64,000 bases of DNA from Sphingomonas sp. JC676 (GCF_014489075.1 NZ_JACTGR010000005.1:62001-126000); one strand, 5' to 3'. Counted from the stretch's first letter, positions 47,781 through 56,805 are shown. Numbers and translations are program-made. Notes: generated by a model not told the origin, from the sequence alone.

Positions 47781-48136
47781 TGACCGGCGCGGTCAACCTC
47801 GCCGAGAAGTTCGCCACCTTCTCCGAACACTGGGCGCCGCGGATCGTGGCAACCTATAACGACAACGACATCCGCATCGTGAAGGTCGAAGGCGAGTTCG
47901 TCTGGCACAAGCATGTCGACACCGACGACTTCTTCCTGGTGCTGGACGGCGTGCTCGATATCGAGTTGCGCGACCGCACGGTGACGCTGAACCCCGGCGA
48001 GCTGTTCGTCGTGCCGCGCGGCGTCGAGCACCGTCCGGTCGCCCGGTATGGCGAAGTGAAGATCATCGTCATCGAGCCGGCCGGCACCGACAATACCGGC
48101 GATTCCGCGACCGCCACCCGCGCCGTGGCGATCTGA
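47780..48136 (+). CDS. Cupin-domain protein in the formaldehyde operon
   Basis: 118 residues, a single cupin barrel. Motif 1 is FVWHKHVDTDDFFLVLDG, with His-x-His and Glu-position Asp; motif 2 PGELFVVPRGVEHRPVA has the second His. Metal binding is likely. Starts on ATGA shared with the dehydrogenase stop and its own TGA overlaps the hydrolase ATG, so it is tightly coupled to both. No reaction is known; it might help glutathione adduct turnover or sense it. Confidence 0.8.
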   Translation: MTGAVNLAEKFATFSEHWAPRIVATYNDNDIRIVKVEGEFVWHKHVDTDDFFLVLDGVLDIELRDRTVTLNPGELFVVPRGVEHRPVARYGEVKIIVIEPAGTDNTGDSATATRAVAI

Positions 48137-48969
48137 TGGAGACGGTCTCGACCAACAAGGCGCATGGCGGCGTGCAGGGCGTCTACCGCCATGCCTCAAT
48201 AGCGACGGGCACCGACATGACCTTCTCGGTCTATGTCCCGCCGCATGCCGAAGGCGCGAAGCTGCCGGTGCTCTGGTATCTCTCGGGGCTCACCTGCACC
48301 CACGCCAATGTGACCGACAAGGGCGAGTATCGCCGCGCCTGCGCCGAGCATGGGGTGATCTTCGTCGCGCCGGACACGAGCCCGCGCGGTGAAGGCGTGC
48401 CCGACGACGCGGCCTATGATTTCGGCCAGGGCGCAGGCTTCTACCTCGACGCCACCCAGGCGCCCTGGTCGCAGCATTTCAAGATGCGTTCCTATGTCGA
48501 GGAAGAGCTTCCCCGGCTGATCGGCAGTGAATTCCCCGCGGACATGGGCCACCAGGGCATCACCGGCCATTCGATGGGCGGGCACGGCGCGCTGACCATC
48601 GGGCTGCGCAATCCGGAGCGCTTCCGCAGCGTCTCGGCCTTCGCACCGATCGCCGCGCCGGGTCAGGTGCCGTGGGGCGAGAAGGCGCTGAGCGGCTATC
48701 TCGGCACCGATTGCGCGGCGTGGCGCGCTTATGACGCGTTCGCGCTGATCGAGGATGGCGCGCGGCTGGCCGAGCTGCTGGTCGATACCGGGTCGGCCGA
48801 TCCCTTCCTGGCCGAGCAGCTCAAGCCCGAGCTGCTCGAATCCGCGTGCCGTGACGCCGGCATCGCGCTGACCCAGCGCATCCAGCCGGGCTATGACCAT
48901 AGCTATTATTTCGTCGCGACCTTCATGGCCGATCACATCGCCTGGCACGCCGAGCGGCTGAACGCCTAG
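48136..48969 (+). CDS. fghA: S-formylglutathione hydrolase
   Basis: 277 residues, esterase D family. Releases formate and glutathione from S-formylglutathione, the step after FrmA. Nucleophile Ser in GHSMGGHGAL (about 149), Asp in TGSADPFL (about 217) and His in GYDHSYYF (about 255). The N-terminal YLSGLTCTHANVTDK matches the family. Coupled to the cupin gene by ATGA overlap. Convergent with OsmC, overlapping its stop by four bases. Confidence 0.95.
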   Translation: METVSTNKAHGGVQGVYRHASIATGTDMTFSVYVPPHAEGAKLPVLWYLSGLTCTHANVTDKGEYRRACAEHGVIFVAPDTSPRGEGVPDDAAYDFGQGAGFYLDATQAPWSQHFKMRSYVEEELPRLIGSEFPADMGHQGITGHSMGGHGALTIGLRNPERFRSVSAFAPIAAPGQVPWGEKALSGYLGTDCAAWRAYDAFALIEDGARLAELLVDTGSADPFLAEQLKPELLESACRDAGIALTQRIQPGYDHSYYFVATFMADHIAWHAERLNA

Positions 48970-49397
48970 CCGGCGCTGCTATGCACGTGCAGCACCCCCG
49001 TCAGAGTGCGGTGCACCGGGCATTTCTCCGCGATCTCCATCAGGTGCGCGCGCTGCTCGGGACTGAGTGGCCCTTCCAGCGTAATCGTGCGGAAGATCGC
49101 CTCGATCCGCGGATTCGCGCCGGCGTCGGCGCAATGGCCGCAATCCTTGGCGTGGTTGCGATCATGGTGGAGGCGGACGGTCACGCCCTCCAGCGGTATC
49201 CCCTCGCGCCGGGCATAGAGGTTCAGCGTCATCGAGGTGCACGCGCCCAGCCCGGCCAGCAGCATGTCATAGGGCGTCGGTCCCGTATCGGCCCCGCCGA
49301 CATCTACCGGCTCGTCCATCATCCATTGATGCCGGCCCGCCTCGACCAAGGTTCCGAACCGGCCCTCGCCCGACCGCACGATCACTTCGCCCGCCAT
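48966..49397 (-). CDS. OsmC/Ohr family thiol peroxidase-like protein
   Basis: 143 residues. The two redox cysteines are in LAGLGACTSMTLNLYAR and EKCPVHRTLTG, and a family Glu in YARREGIPLEGV follows. Small dimeric peroxidase acting on organic hydroperoxides, or a YhfA/RedA-type subgroup; the extra cysteines in KDCGHCAD fit the latter. Start at 49397 is chosen by family length; a longer frame to 49622 is not conserved-looking. Neighbour of the formaldehyde operon, opposite strand. Confidence 0.85.
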   Translation of the reverse strand: MAGEVIVRSGEGRFGTLVEAGRHQWMMDEPVDVGGADTGPTPYDMLLAGLGACTSMTLNLYARREGIPLEGVTVRLHHDRNHAKDCGHCADAGANPRIEAIFRTITLEGPLSPEQRAHLMEIAEKCPVHRTLTGVLHVHSSAG

Positions 49398-49494
49398 TCT
49401 CGCTCTCCCATGCCCTTCGCTGGCAACGCCACGGTAACCGCCTATATCGCATGCTGCATCAGACAAGCCTTCGTTCCGGGGAGTTTTCCACGTC

Positions 49495-50382
49495 ATGCTC
49501 AAGCACCTGTCCCGCGCGCTGACCGCGCTGGCGTTCCTCTTCGCTCCCGCGGTGCACGCGCAGGACGCGGTCCAGGACGCCGATCCGGCGCTCTGGGTGG
49601 TCAAGGACGAGGACACGACCATCTATCTGTTCGGCACCGTCCATGTGCTGAAGCCGGGCCTCAGCTGGTTCGACGAGGCCGTGAAGGCGGCGTTCGACAA
49701 AAGCGACGAAGTCGTGCTCGAGATGATCCAGCCCGACCAGGCGACGATGGGATCGCTGGTGATGAAGACCGCGCTCAATATCGGCGGCCCGACGATCACC
49801 GAGCAACTCCCCGCCGACAAGCGCGCAGCCTATGCCAAGGCCCTGACCGATTCGGGCATCGCGCCCTCCGACCTTGATCCCTTCCACCCCTGGTACGCCG
49901 CGGTCGCGCTCAGCGTACTGCCGCTCAGGAAACTGGGATATGACCCGGAGAGCGGCGCCGAAGCCATGATCACCGCCTCCGCCAAGGCCGCGGGCAAGCA
50001 GCTGGTAGGGCTGGAGACCGCCGAGCAGCAGATCGGCTATTTCGCGGCGCTGCCCGATACGCTGCAGGTCAAGTTCCTCGTCTCGACGGTCGACGATTAT
50101 CCCAAGCTGGGCGACGAGCTGGGCAAGATGATCACCAGCTGGGCGGCGGGCGATCCCGAAACGCTTGGCAAGACGATGAACGAGGGGCTGCGCGAGACGC
50201 CCGAGATCGGCAAGATCCTGCTCACCGATCGCAACGCGCGCTGGGCCGACTGGATCGACAAAAGGCTGGCCAAGCCGGGCACGGTGTTCGTCGCGATCGG
50301 CGCGGGGCATCTGGCCGGCGACGACAGCGTCCAGGCGTTCCTGGCCAAGCGCAACCTCAAGGCCACGCGCATCCCATATTGA
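49495..50382 (+). CDS. TraB/GumN family protein
   Basis: 295 residues. Signal peptide (about 1-22, ending VHAQ). Hallmarks: TIYLFGTVHVLKPG near the start and VFVAIGAGHLAGDDSV near the end, containing the His/Glu set of this putative metalloprotease-like fold; LVGLETAEQQIGYF in the middle. Periplasmic. The biochemical function in bacteria is not settled. Confidence 0.88.
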   Translation: MLKHLSRALTALAFLFAPAVHAQDAVQDADPALWVVKDEDTTIYLFGTVHVLKPGLSWFDEAVKAAFDKSDEVVLEMIQPDQATMGSLVMKTALNIGGPTITEQLPADKRAAYAKALTDSGIAPSDLDPFHPWYAAVALSVLPLRKLGYDPESGAEAMITASAKAAGKQLVGLETAEQQIGYFAALPDTLQVKFLVSTVDDYPKLGDELGKMITSWAAGDPETLGKTMNEGLRETPEIGKILLTDRNARWADWIDKRLAKPGTVFVAIGAGHLAGDDSVQAFLAKRNLKATRIPY

Positions 50383-50477
50383 CGCGCCATATTGACGTAG
50401 GCGCCGCGCGAGGCTCTGGCGTTCGGACCCGCACCGGCGCTTCCGGCGTTTCGGGGCCGCAACGGACGGAGCAGTCG

Positions 50478-50957
50478 ATGGCACAGAGTCCCCGCCCCTT
50501 TCTCGGCCTGGTCGCCGGCGTCGCCGCGGGGCTCGTCGCCTCGGCGGCGATGGCGGCATTCCAGGATCGGGCGTCGAAGCTGCTGCCCGACGAGAACGAC
50601 GAGGATCCGGCGACGGTGAAGGCCGCGGACGCCGCGAGCGAAGCGGTGATCGGCGATCCGGTGCCCGAGCCCTATCGCGAGCAGGCGGGCCAGCTCGTCC
50701 ATTATGTCGTGGGCGGGGTGCTGGGCGGCATCTACGGCGTGCTCACCGAATATCGCCCCGAGGCGAGCGCCGGCTTCGGCAGCGCCTATGGCATCGCCAC
50801 CTCGACCCTGCTCGACGAAGTCGCGGTGCCGGCGGCGGGGCTGGGCCCGGAGTCCGACGAGGCGCCGGTCGCGACCCATGCCTTTGGCGCGGCATCGCAC
50901 CTCGTCTACGGCGTGGTGCTGGAAGGCGTGCGCTGGCTGATCGCCGGCAGGCGTTGA
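50478..50957 (+). CDS. DUF1440 family membrane protein
   Basis: 159 residues, about three to four membrane segments (roughly 8-28, 68-90, 97-115, 135-155). LVAGVAAGLVASAAMAAFQ and LVHYVVGGVLGGIYGV are family-like (YagU-type). GGAG lies six bases before the ATG at 50478. Role unknown; sometimes linked to acid tolerance in enterics, which need not apply here. Confidence 0.78.
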   Translation: MAQSPRPFLGLVAGVAAGLVASAAMAAFQDRASKLLPDENDEDPATVKAADAASEAVIGDPVPEPYREQAGQLVHYVVGGVLGGIYGVLTEYRPEASAGFGSAYGIATSTLLDEVAVPAAGLGPESDEAPVATHAFGAASHLVYGVVLEGVRWLIAGRR

Positions 50958-51052
50958 GCGCTGCGTCTCGGGGAACCGAGTGCCACCGACCGCGGCTGTC
51001 GGCGATCGCGACCCAGAACCTGCCGTTCATCATTTCTCATTAGCCAGGGGAA

Positions 51053-51382
51053 ATGGCCTGGCGGAACAGACCTCGCAAACACCATAAAATACCGGCCATC
51101 AATTTTTTGGCGGGAGCTGCGGTACTGGGCGCGAGCGTGGGTGTTGGATCGATCGCCACGACTTCCCAGGGACGTGACAAGATTGCCGCCACAGTCAAAG
51201 TTGTCGGCGTTGCGAGCGGCATAGTAAGACGACGAGCACCCCAGGAGGGCGACCATTGGGGCGGATGCAACGAGGCCCGCGCGGCTGGTACCGCTCCGAT
51301 CTATCAGGGCGAACCGGGATATCGCGACAAGATGGATGGTGACGGCGATGGGATCGCCTGCGAGCCTTATCACGGTCAATGA
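51053..51382 (+). CDS. Excalibur calcium-binding domain protein
   Basis: 109 residues. A basic N-terminus and one hydrophobic segment (about 15-32) place the rest in the periplasm or membrane-bound. The C-terminal excalibur domain has GCNEARAAGTAPIYQGEPGY then DGDGDGIACEPY, a DxDxDG calcium-like loop held by two cysteines. The short domain resembles the calcium-binding part of extracellular nucleases, but no nuclease domain is present. Confidence 0.8.
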   Translation: MAWRNRPRKHHKIPAINFLAGAAVLGASVGVGSIATTSQGRDKIAATVKVVGVASGIVRRRAPQEGDHWGGCNEARAAGTAPIYQGEPGYRDKMDGDGDGIACEPYHGQ

Positions 51383-51477
51383 AACCGTTCGTACGCTAAC
51401 GACCCAGTAGCGGACATTGCCCTCACCACTTGGCGAAGCCCGTTCATGCCCGCATATCAAGCCCGGGAGGGCGCCGG

Positions 51478-51936
51478 ATGACCATTGCTACATCGCTGCT
51501 TTTGCTATGGATGGTTTTGCATCTCGCCGGAGACACTCCAGTTGGTCGTTCGATGCGGCGGGTGCTGGTCGATTGGCCTGTGGCGCAGTTGTCGCGTCTC
51601 ACACGCGGTCATGTGGTTCTGGGCCTGCTTTTCTTCCTGTTCGGAGCAGCCCTCGTCTGGCTCTTGGAGGGGGAAGCCTTTCGCATCCTCGGCGCGGCCA
51701 CACCCGAACTCATTGGTTGGGCCTCGACGTTCGAGATCGCGACGATCGTCGATCTGTTTACCGCCACGTTGCTTGCGGCGTCAGGTATTCGGCTGCGGAG
51801 TATGGTAGCGACGATGCAAAGTCTCGTGAGCCGTCGAGGTATTCGACGCGCCAGAACGCGGACACGCGCGCGGCTGCGGCGTCCAGCAGTCTCCAATGAC
51901 GACGAAGAGCGGCCGGCAATCCGCCTGGCGGCCTAA
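51478..51936 (+). CDS. Hypothetical membrane protein
   Basis: 152 residues. Three hydrophobic segments (about 3-18, 44-64, 75-105) and a very basic C-terminal tail (RRARTRTRARLRR), likely cytosolic. GGAGG lies seven bases before the ATG at 51478. No family recognised. It follows the excalibur gene by 95 bases on the same strand; functional link unknown. Confidence 0.65.
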   Translation: MTIATSLLLLWMVLHLAGDTPVGRSMRRVLVDWPVAQLSRLTRGHVVLGLLFFLFGAALVWLLEGEAFRILGAATPELIGWASTFEIATIVDLFTATLLAASGIRLRSMVATMQSLVSRRGIRRARTRTRARLRRPAVSNDDEERPAIRLAA

Positions 51937-52033
51937 ATGCTGCAAACGACGCGCTGGCTTAGCGTACGCTAACCACCGCGTCCCGCTGTTCGTCGGCCTC
52001 CGACCATGGCGCTGACCGGCGAGCGCTCGCAGC

Positions 52034-52798
52034 CTAGAGCAGCAGCCCCTCGGTCGCGGCGCCGCGACCGACCGGGCCGCCGCCGCGACGGCGCGCAAGC
52101 TCGGTCTGGGCGGTGTAGCGGATGTCGATATCGCGGTCGTCCAGGAAGCCGGCCAGCGTATCGTCGTCGATCTCGCTCCATTCCTTGCCGCGATCGGGGC
52201 CGTAGCGGACGCGAGGCTCGAGTGCCGGCTCCTTCGACCATTGGATCAGCTGCGCGACGCTGGCTTCGTTGAGCATGTCGCGCAGGTGGAACGCGGTAAC
52301 ATAGGCGTCCGGGAAGGCGCGGTGCGCGGGCAGGCCGCGTTCGTGGACCATGCCCTCGGGATTGCGCCAGTACCGCAGGAGCTGGTTCGAGAAACCCGGC
52401 GAGCCCGGCCACAACCGCAGCGCACATTTATAGGTGCAGATCCAGTCCGCGCCGCGGGTGAGCGAGGGCGTGCAGAACTGCTCCTCGAAGCTGGCGCGGT
52501 GCGCGGCGAGCGCGATGCGGCGCGGCCAGGGATCGAGCACCGGGCGCGCGACGTCGTGCCACCAGGGCGCGTCAGCGACATCCTCGTCGCGGATATGGTG
52601 GATCGCCATGGTGAGCGGCGGGATCGGGCGGCCGGGATTGACGAGCCGGCTGCCGCCCTCGCCGTGCAGCTCCCAGCGCCCGTCCTTCTGCAGCGCGACG
52701 TCTTGCCAGCCCACTTCGCACACCCCGTGCGCCGGTGGAGCCTGGCCGGTGGTCTCTAGATCGATGACGCGGATGATGGAGGGAGGTGGCGACGCCAT
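52034..52798 (-). CDS. DnaQ-like 3'-5' exonuclease
   Basis: 254 residues. DEDD-type exonuclease: IDLETTG (Asp and Glu of motif I), AAHRASFEEQF (motif II, second-strand Asp replaced by Glu-like position) and AHRAFPDAYVT (motif III, DEDDh His). The C-terminal 90 residues are outside the exonuclease domain. Similar to Pol III epsilon-type proofreading domains but not fused to a polymerase; role in repair or nucleotide turnover is inferred. Confidence 0.82.
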   Translation of the reverse strand: MASPPPSIIRVIDLETTGQAPPAHGVCEVGWQDVALQKDGRWELHGEGGSRLVNPGRPIPPLTMAIHHIRDEDVADAPWWHDVARPVLDPWPRRIALAAHRASFEEQFCTPSLTRGADWICTYKCALRLWPGSPGFSNQLLRYWRNPEGMVHERGLPAHRAFPDAYVTAFHLRDMLNEASVAQLIQWSKEPALEPRVRYGPDRGKEWSEIDDDTLAGFLDDRDIDIRYTAQTELARRRGGGPVGRGAATEGLLL

Positions 52799-52846
52799 GG
52801 CCCGAGATGTGGGGATATGGGCCGCGGAATGCGAGTCGAAACTTAA

Positions 52847-52872
52847 AGCCCCTCCCCTTCGGGGGAGGGGCT
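52847..52872 (-). terminator. TTCG-loop hairpin after phosphomannomutase
   Basis: Eleven-base-pair stem AGCCCCTCCCC / GGGGAGGGGCT with loop TTCG, 12 bases after the stop at 52885 on the minus strand, then TTTAAGTTT. Very stable. Also serves the exonuclease gene start side only as an upstream barrier. Confidence 0.65.
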
Positions 52873-52884
52873 GCTAGCAGCCGA

Positions 52885-54273
52885 TCAATGTCCCGCCTGC
52901 TCCCCGCGCTCCAGGCCGCTTGCCGCGAGCTGGGCGTCGATCATCGCCATCAGCCGGTCCAGCCCTTCCTGGCTCTTGGCCTCGGCGCGCGCCACCAGCA
53001 CGTCCTGGGTGTTCGACGCGCGCAGCAGCCACCAGCCGTCGGGCGTGTTGACCCGCGCGCCATCGGTGCGGTTGACGTCGGCGCCCGCCTTTTCCAGCCG
53101 GTCGAGCACTTCGTCGATCACCGCGAACTTGCGGCTCTCGTCGACCTGGAAACGCATTTCCGGCGTATTGACCATCGCCGGCATCTCGTCCTTGAGCTGG
53201 GTGAGCGACTTGCCGATCACATGCACCGCCTGGATCAGCCGGACCGCGGCGTACTGCGCATCGTCGAAGCCGTAATAGTCCTGCGCGAAGAAGATATGGC
53301 CGCTCATCTCGCCGGCGAGCGGGGCGTGCGTTTCCTTCATCTTGGTCTTGATGAGGCTATGGCCGGTCTTCCACATCAGCGGCTTGCCGCCCAGCTCGGC
53401 GATGCGATCGTAGAGCGCCTGGCTGGCCTTCACGTCGGCGATGATCGTCGCGCCCGGCTCCACGCGCAGCACAGGTTCCGCCAATATTGAGAGAAGCTGA
53501 TCGCCCCAGACCACGCGGCCCTTGCCGTCGATCGCGCCCAGCCGATCGCCGTCGCCGTCGAAAGCCAGTCCGAAATCGAGGTTCTTTGCCGCGACGAGCG
53601 CCTTCAAATCGGCAAGGTTCTTCTCCTCGGTAGGATCGGGGTGATGGTTGGGGAAATTGCCGTCCACTTCGGTGAAGATCGTGTGATGCTCACCCGGAAG
53701 CATCTTCACCAGCTTCTCGACCACCGGGCCGGCGGCGCCATTGCCCGTATCCCATCCGATGCGATAGGCGCCGCCGGCATAGCCTGCCATCAAGCGGCCG
53801 ACATACAGATCGAGCACCTCGGCATCGGTGACGGTCTCGCTGCCGTCGCCGTCGTCCCAATCGCCCTCGGCGGCGAGCTTGCCGATCCTCTGGATGTCCT
53901 CTCCGAAGAACGGACGGTGTTCGAACACCATCTTGAAGCCGTTGTAATTGCCCGGATTATGGCTGCCGGTGATCTGGATGCCGCCATCCACTTCCAGCGT
54001 GGCTTCGGCATAATAGAGCATCGGGGTGGGGCCCATGCCGATGCGGACGACGTCACAGCCCGATGCGGTCAGCCCCTCGATCAGCGCGGCTTCGAGCGTC
54101 GGCGAAGAAAGACGGCCGTCGCGGCCCACCGCGACACGCTTGCCGCCCGCGCGGCGGAGCAAGGTGGCGAAGCCGCGGCCGATCGCCCGAGCATCGTCGG
54201 GACCCAGCGCCTCCCCTACGATTCCGCGGATATCGTACTCGCGCAGCGAAGTGGGATCGAAACGATGTGCCAT
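52885..54273 (-). CDS. Phosphomannomutase/phosphoglucomutase
   Basis: 462 residues. Interconverts sugar-1- and sugar-6-phosphates for exopolysaccharide, LPS and nucleotide sugars. Four-domain alpha-D-phosphohexomutase: phosphoserine loop [16 protein letters not shown] (about 100-115), metal loop [10 protein letters not shown] (about 240-250), sugar loop [11 protein letters not shown] and the C-terminal phosphate-binding [10 protein letters not shown]. The length matches AlgC/PgmG, which act on both glucose and mannose phosphates. Confidence 0.94.
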   Translation of the reverse strand: MAHRFDPTSLREYDIRGIVGEALGPDDARAIGRGFATLLRRAGGKRVAVGRDGRLSSPTLEAALIEGLTASGCDVVRIGMGPTPMLYYAEATLEVDGGIQITGSHNPGNYNGFKMVFEHRPFFGEDIQRIGKLAAEGDWDDGDGSETVTDAEVLDLYVGRLMAGYAGGAYRIGWDTGNGAAGPVVEKLVKMLPGEHHTIFTEVDGNFPNHHPDPTEEKNLADLKALVAAKNLDFGLAFDGDGDRLGAIDGKGRVVWGDQLLSILAEPVLRVEPGATIIADVKASQALYDRIAELGGKPLMWKTGHSLIKTKMKETHAPLAGEMSGHIFFAQDYYGFDDAQYAAVRLIQAVHVIGKSLTQLKDEMPAMVNTPEMRFQVDESRKFAVIDEVLDRLEKAGADVNRTDGARVNTPDGWWLLRASNTQDVLVARAEAKSQEGLDRLMAMIDAQLAASGLERGEQAGH

Positions 54274-54325
54274 GATGCCTCCCGGGGAGATGTTCGCCGC
54301 CTAATCCCCCATGCGGGGGTAAAGT

Positions 54326-54601
54326 TCAATTGGTGCGGCGCAGCAACAGCCTGTCCCTCGCCGCATTGATCCTTCGGGTTAGCTCAACCGAGCCGCCCTT
54401 GTCCGGATGCAGCGCAGTCACCAGCCGGCGATGCGCTGCGCGAATCTCGTCCTCGCCTGCATCCACGCCCACGCCCAGGATCGCGCGGGCCTCATCCTCG
54501 GGCAGCGGCGGCGGCGCGGGCTTGGCCGGCTTGGTCCTGGGCTTGCCCCAATAGACCCAGATCGCGCCGGTGATCAGGGCGGCGAGGAGGAACTGAAACA
54601 T
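54326..54601 (-). CDS. Membrane-anchored J-domain protein
   Basis: 91 residues. A membrane segment (about 2-18), a Pro-rich linker (21-35), then a C-terminal J domain with the HPD tripeptide at 65-67 (ALHPDKGG). A C-terminally placed J domain after one helix is the Tim14/DjlA-minor layout. It should recruit a DnaK-type chaperone to the inner membrane. Its ATG overlaps the mipZ stop by one base (ATGA type), so translation is coupled. Confidence 0.85.
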   Translation of the reverse strand: MFQFLLAALITGAIWVYWGKPRTKPAKPAPPPLPEDEARAILGVGVDAGEDEIRAAHRRLVTALHPDKGGSVELTRRINAARDRLLLRRTN

Positions 54602-55395
54602 CAGGCGAACAGCGGCATTGCGGTCTCGGGCAGCGCCAGCCCCGCCATCATCTCGCGCAGTTCCTGGCGCGCGGCGACATGGCTGAGGCCCATTTCGCCG
54701 AACTCGCGCGAATCGAGCATGGTCAAGCCCTGCGGGAACAGCTCGCGATAGATGACGCGCTCTGAGAGCCCCGAGATCACCCGGAAGCCGACGCGCTTGG
54801 AGAGCTGGTCGATCGCCTCGGACACGCGGCGCATGTTGCGCGCCTCGATATGCTGCATGCGGTTGCGGAGCACGACCCAGTCGATCGTCTCGCCATCCGC
54901 CTTGGCGCGGCGCTTGCGTGATTCCCAGATCAGCTCGGAGTAGAAGCTGGGGCGCGAGACGCGGAAGGTCTCGGGATCGACCTGGCCGATCAGGTCGAAA
55001 TCGACGAAGCTGTCGTTCATCGGGGTGACCAAGGTATCGGCGTTGGTAACCGCGAGGCGCGCGAACCGGTCGTCGCGGCCCGGCGTATCGATCACCAGGA
55101 AATCGGCGGTCTCGCCCAGCCGCTCGAGCGTGTCCGAGAAGAAGGACATGCTCTCGCCGTCATGCGTCTCGTAGGTCGGCATCGGCAGCGGGCGGCCGAC
55201 CCGCTTCATCGTCGCCGCGCGATTGTCGAAATAGCGGCCCATGGTGCGCTGGCGGTGATCGAGATCGAAGCACGCCACCCGCGCACCCTTGAACGCGAGC
55301 GCGATCGCGGCGTGGACCGCGGTGGTCGACTTTCCGGTGCCGCCCTTCTCATTGGCGAATACCAGAACGTGCAACCGCTTCGCACCATCACTCAA
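54601..55395 (-). CDS. mipZ: Division-plane positioning ATPase MipZ
   Basis: 264 residues from a TTG start at 55395 with AAAGGAAG seven bases upstream; a GTG at 55428 would give 275. ParA/MinD-type deviant Walker A KGGTGKS (Lys17 and Lys22), Asp in VIDTPG and the specific C-terminal block with HIEARNMRRVSEAIDQL. In alphaproteobacteria MipZ forms a gradient from ParB-parS that keeps FtsZ at mid-cell. It is divergent from panC and coupled to a J-domain gene downstream. Confidence 0.88.
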   Translation of the reverse strand: MSDGAKRLHVLVFANEKGGTGKSTTAVHAAIALAFKGARVACFDLDHRQRTMGRYFDNRAATMKRVGRPLPMPTYETHDGESMSFFSDTLERLGETADFLVIDTPGRDDRFARLAVTNADTLVTPMNDSFVDFDLIGQVDPETFRVSRPSFYSELIWESRKRRAKADGETIDWVVLRNRMQHIEARNMRRVSEAIDQLSKRVGFRVISGLSERVIYRELFPQGLTMLDSREFGEMGLSHVAARQELREMMAGLALPETAMPLFA

Positions 55396-55474
55396 CGCAC
55401 AACTTCCTTTATTGATCGGACGCGCCACCCCCCATAGAAGGCCGCCCTTTCCGTCTTATCGAAAGAGACCAAGC

Positions 55475-56308
55475 GTGCAAACCGTCCGTCAGCTACCCGA
55501 CCTCCGCGAGGCGATCTCTGCCTTTCGAGAAGCGGGGGAGCGCGTCGCCCTGGTGCCGACGATGGGCGCGTTACACGACGGGCACATGGCGCTGGTCGAG
55601 GCCGCCAAGCGCGCCGGCGAGCGCGTGGTCGTGTCGATCTTCGTCAATCCGATGCAGTTCGGGCCCAATGAGGACCTCGCCCAATATCCGCGGCGCGAAC
55701 AGGCCGATTCGCGGATGCTGGCGAATGCGGGCGCCGACCTGCTGTGGATGCCGCCGGTCGAGGTGATGTATCCTGAGGGCTTTGCGAGCATCGTATCGGT
55801 GTCGGGCGTGAGCGAAGTGCTCGACGGCGCGCACCGGCCTGGCCATTTCGACGGCGTCGCGACCGTGGTCGCCAAATTGTTCAACCAGGTCCAGCCGCAG
55901 GTCGCATTGTTCGGCGAGAAGGACTGGCAGCAGCTCGCGGTCATCCGCCGGATGGTACGCGATCTCGATTTGCCCATCGAGATCGTCGGCGTGCCGACCC
56001 AGCGCGAGGATGACGGGCTCGCCCTCTCCTCGCGCAACGCGTACCTCATGCCCGAGGACCGCGCCCGCGCCGTGGCGCTGCCGCGCGCGCTGGGCGCTGC
56101 GGAGCGAGCGATCTCCGAGGGTGGGGATCCGGAAGCGGCGCTGGCGCAGGCGCGCGAGACGCTGACCGCGGCGGGCTTCGAGATCGACTATGTCGCGCTC
56201 GCCGATGCCGAGACTCTGGCCGAGCCCACGCCCGGGCGTCCGCTGCGCCTGCTCGCCGCCGCACGCATCGGCGGCACGCGGCTGATCGACAATATTCCGG
56301 TGACGTGA
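55475..56308 (+). CDS. panC: Pantothenate synthetase (pantoate-beta-alanine ligase)
   Basis: 277 residues from a GTG start. Condenses pantoate and beta-alanine with ATP for coenzyme A synthesis. HxGH motif in MGALHDGHMALV, pantoate-binding VNPMQFGPNEDL, FGEKDWQQL and KMSKS-like LALSSRNAYL are present. An ATG further left in frame lies inside mipZ and is rejected. Upstream spacing to mipZ is 79 bases, so the two share a divergent promoter region. panB is not in the window. Confidence 0.93.
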   Translation: MQTVRQLPDLREAISAFREAGERVALVPTMGALHDGHMALVEAAKRAGERVVVSIFVNPMQFGPNEDLAQYPRREQADSRMLANAGADLLWMPPVEVMYPEGFASIVSVSGVSEVLDGAHRPGHFDGVATVVAKLFNQVQPQVALFGEKDWQQLAVIRRMVRDLDLPIEIVGVPTQREDDGLALSSRNAYLMPEDRARAVALPRALGAAERAISEGGDPEAALAQARETLTAAGFEIDYVALADAETLAEPTPGRPLRLLAAARIGGTRLIDNIPVT

Positions 56309-56410
56309 AAACTGCGGCGGCGTGAAATACGGTTAACCGCGTTAACCATTTCTTCGCATTCGCCCCCCAAAACCGTAGCCACGAGGGAGACTAACTAGGG
56401 GGTTAGCGGC

Positions 56411-56707
56411 ATGGGCAATAGCCTGAAGAGTGCGCGTTTCCTTATCGAGAGCCGGCTTCGCGACGCTGCACGCGGCGATGCGAATGCCTGCTACGATCTA
56501 GGCATGGTTTATTCCAGTGGTGCAGACGGGGTCGATGTCGACCTGGTCGAGGCGCATAAATGGTTCAACATCGCGGCCGTGACCGGCAGCTCGGCGGCGC
56601 AGCTCTGCCGTGCGGAGATCGCCGAGGACATGACCGCCCGCGAAATCAACGACGCGCAAAAGGCGGCACGCGCCTGGCTGCGCGGGCTCGAGATGCGGGC
56701 GGCCTGA
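56411..56707 (+). CDS. Small Sel1-repeat protein
   Basis: 98 residues. About one and a half Sel1-like repeats: ANACYDLGMVYSSGADG then DLVEAHKWFNIAAVTGSSAA. Such repeats bind other proteins. No signal peptide. AGGGGG lies eight bases before the ATG. The role is unknown; short single-Sel1 proteins of this kind occur widely in sphingomonads and Rhizobiales. Confidence 0.72.
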   Translation: MGNSLKSARFLIESRLRDAARGDANACYDLGMVYSSGADGVDVDLVEAHKWFNIAAVTGSSAAQLCRAEIAEDMTAREINDAQKAARAWLRGLEMRAA

Positions 56708-56722
56708 CGCCTTGCTACGTGC

Positions 56723-56803
56723 CCGTGCTCCTGCGGACGCAGGAGCCCAGGGCCACGGAGAACATCGCTTGAGATTCTGGGCTCCTGCTTTCGCAGGAGC
56801 ACG
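56723..56803. repeat. Dispersed-type inverted repeat, two hairpins
   Basis: Left copy GTGCTCCTGCGGACGCAGGAG followed by CCCAGGGCC, and a right copy in inverse orientation, TTCTGGGCTCCTGC then GCAGGAGCAC. Each copy is itself a hairpin (CTCCTGC/GCAGGAG), and the two together can form a long cruciform. The layout is that of intergenic REP-like elements; I recall similar GCTCCTGC hairpins in Sphingomonas, but cannot count copies here. It separates the Sel1 gene from the topA stop and could end both transcripts. Confidence 0.7.
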
Positions 56804-56805
56804 AT

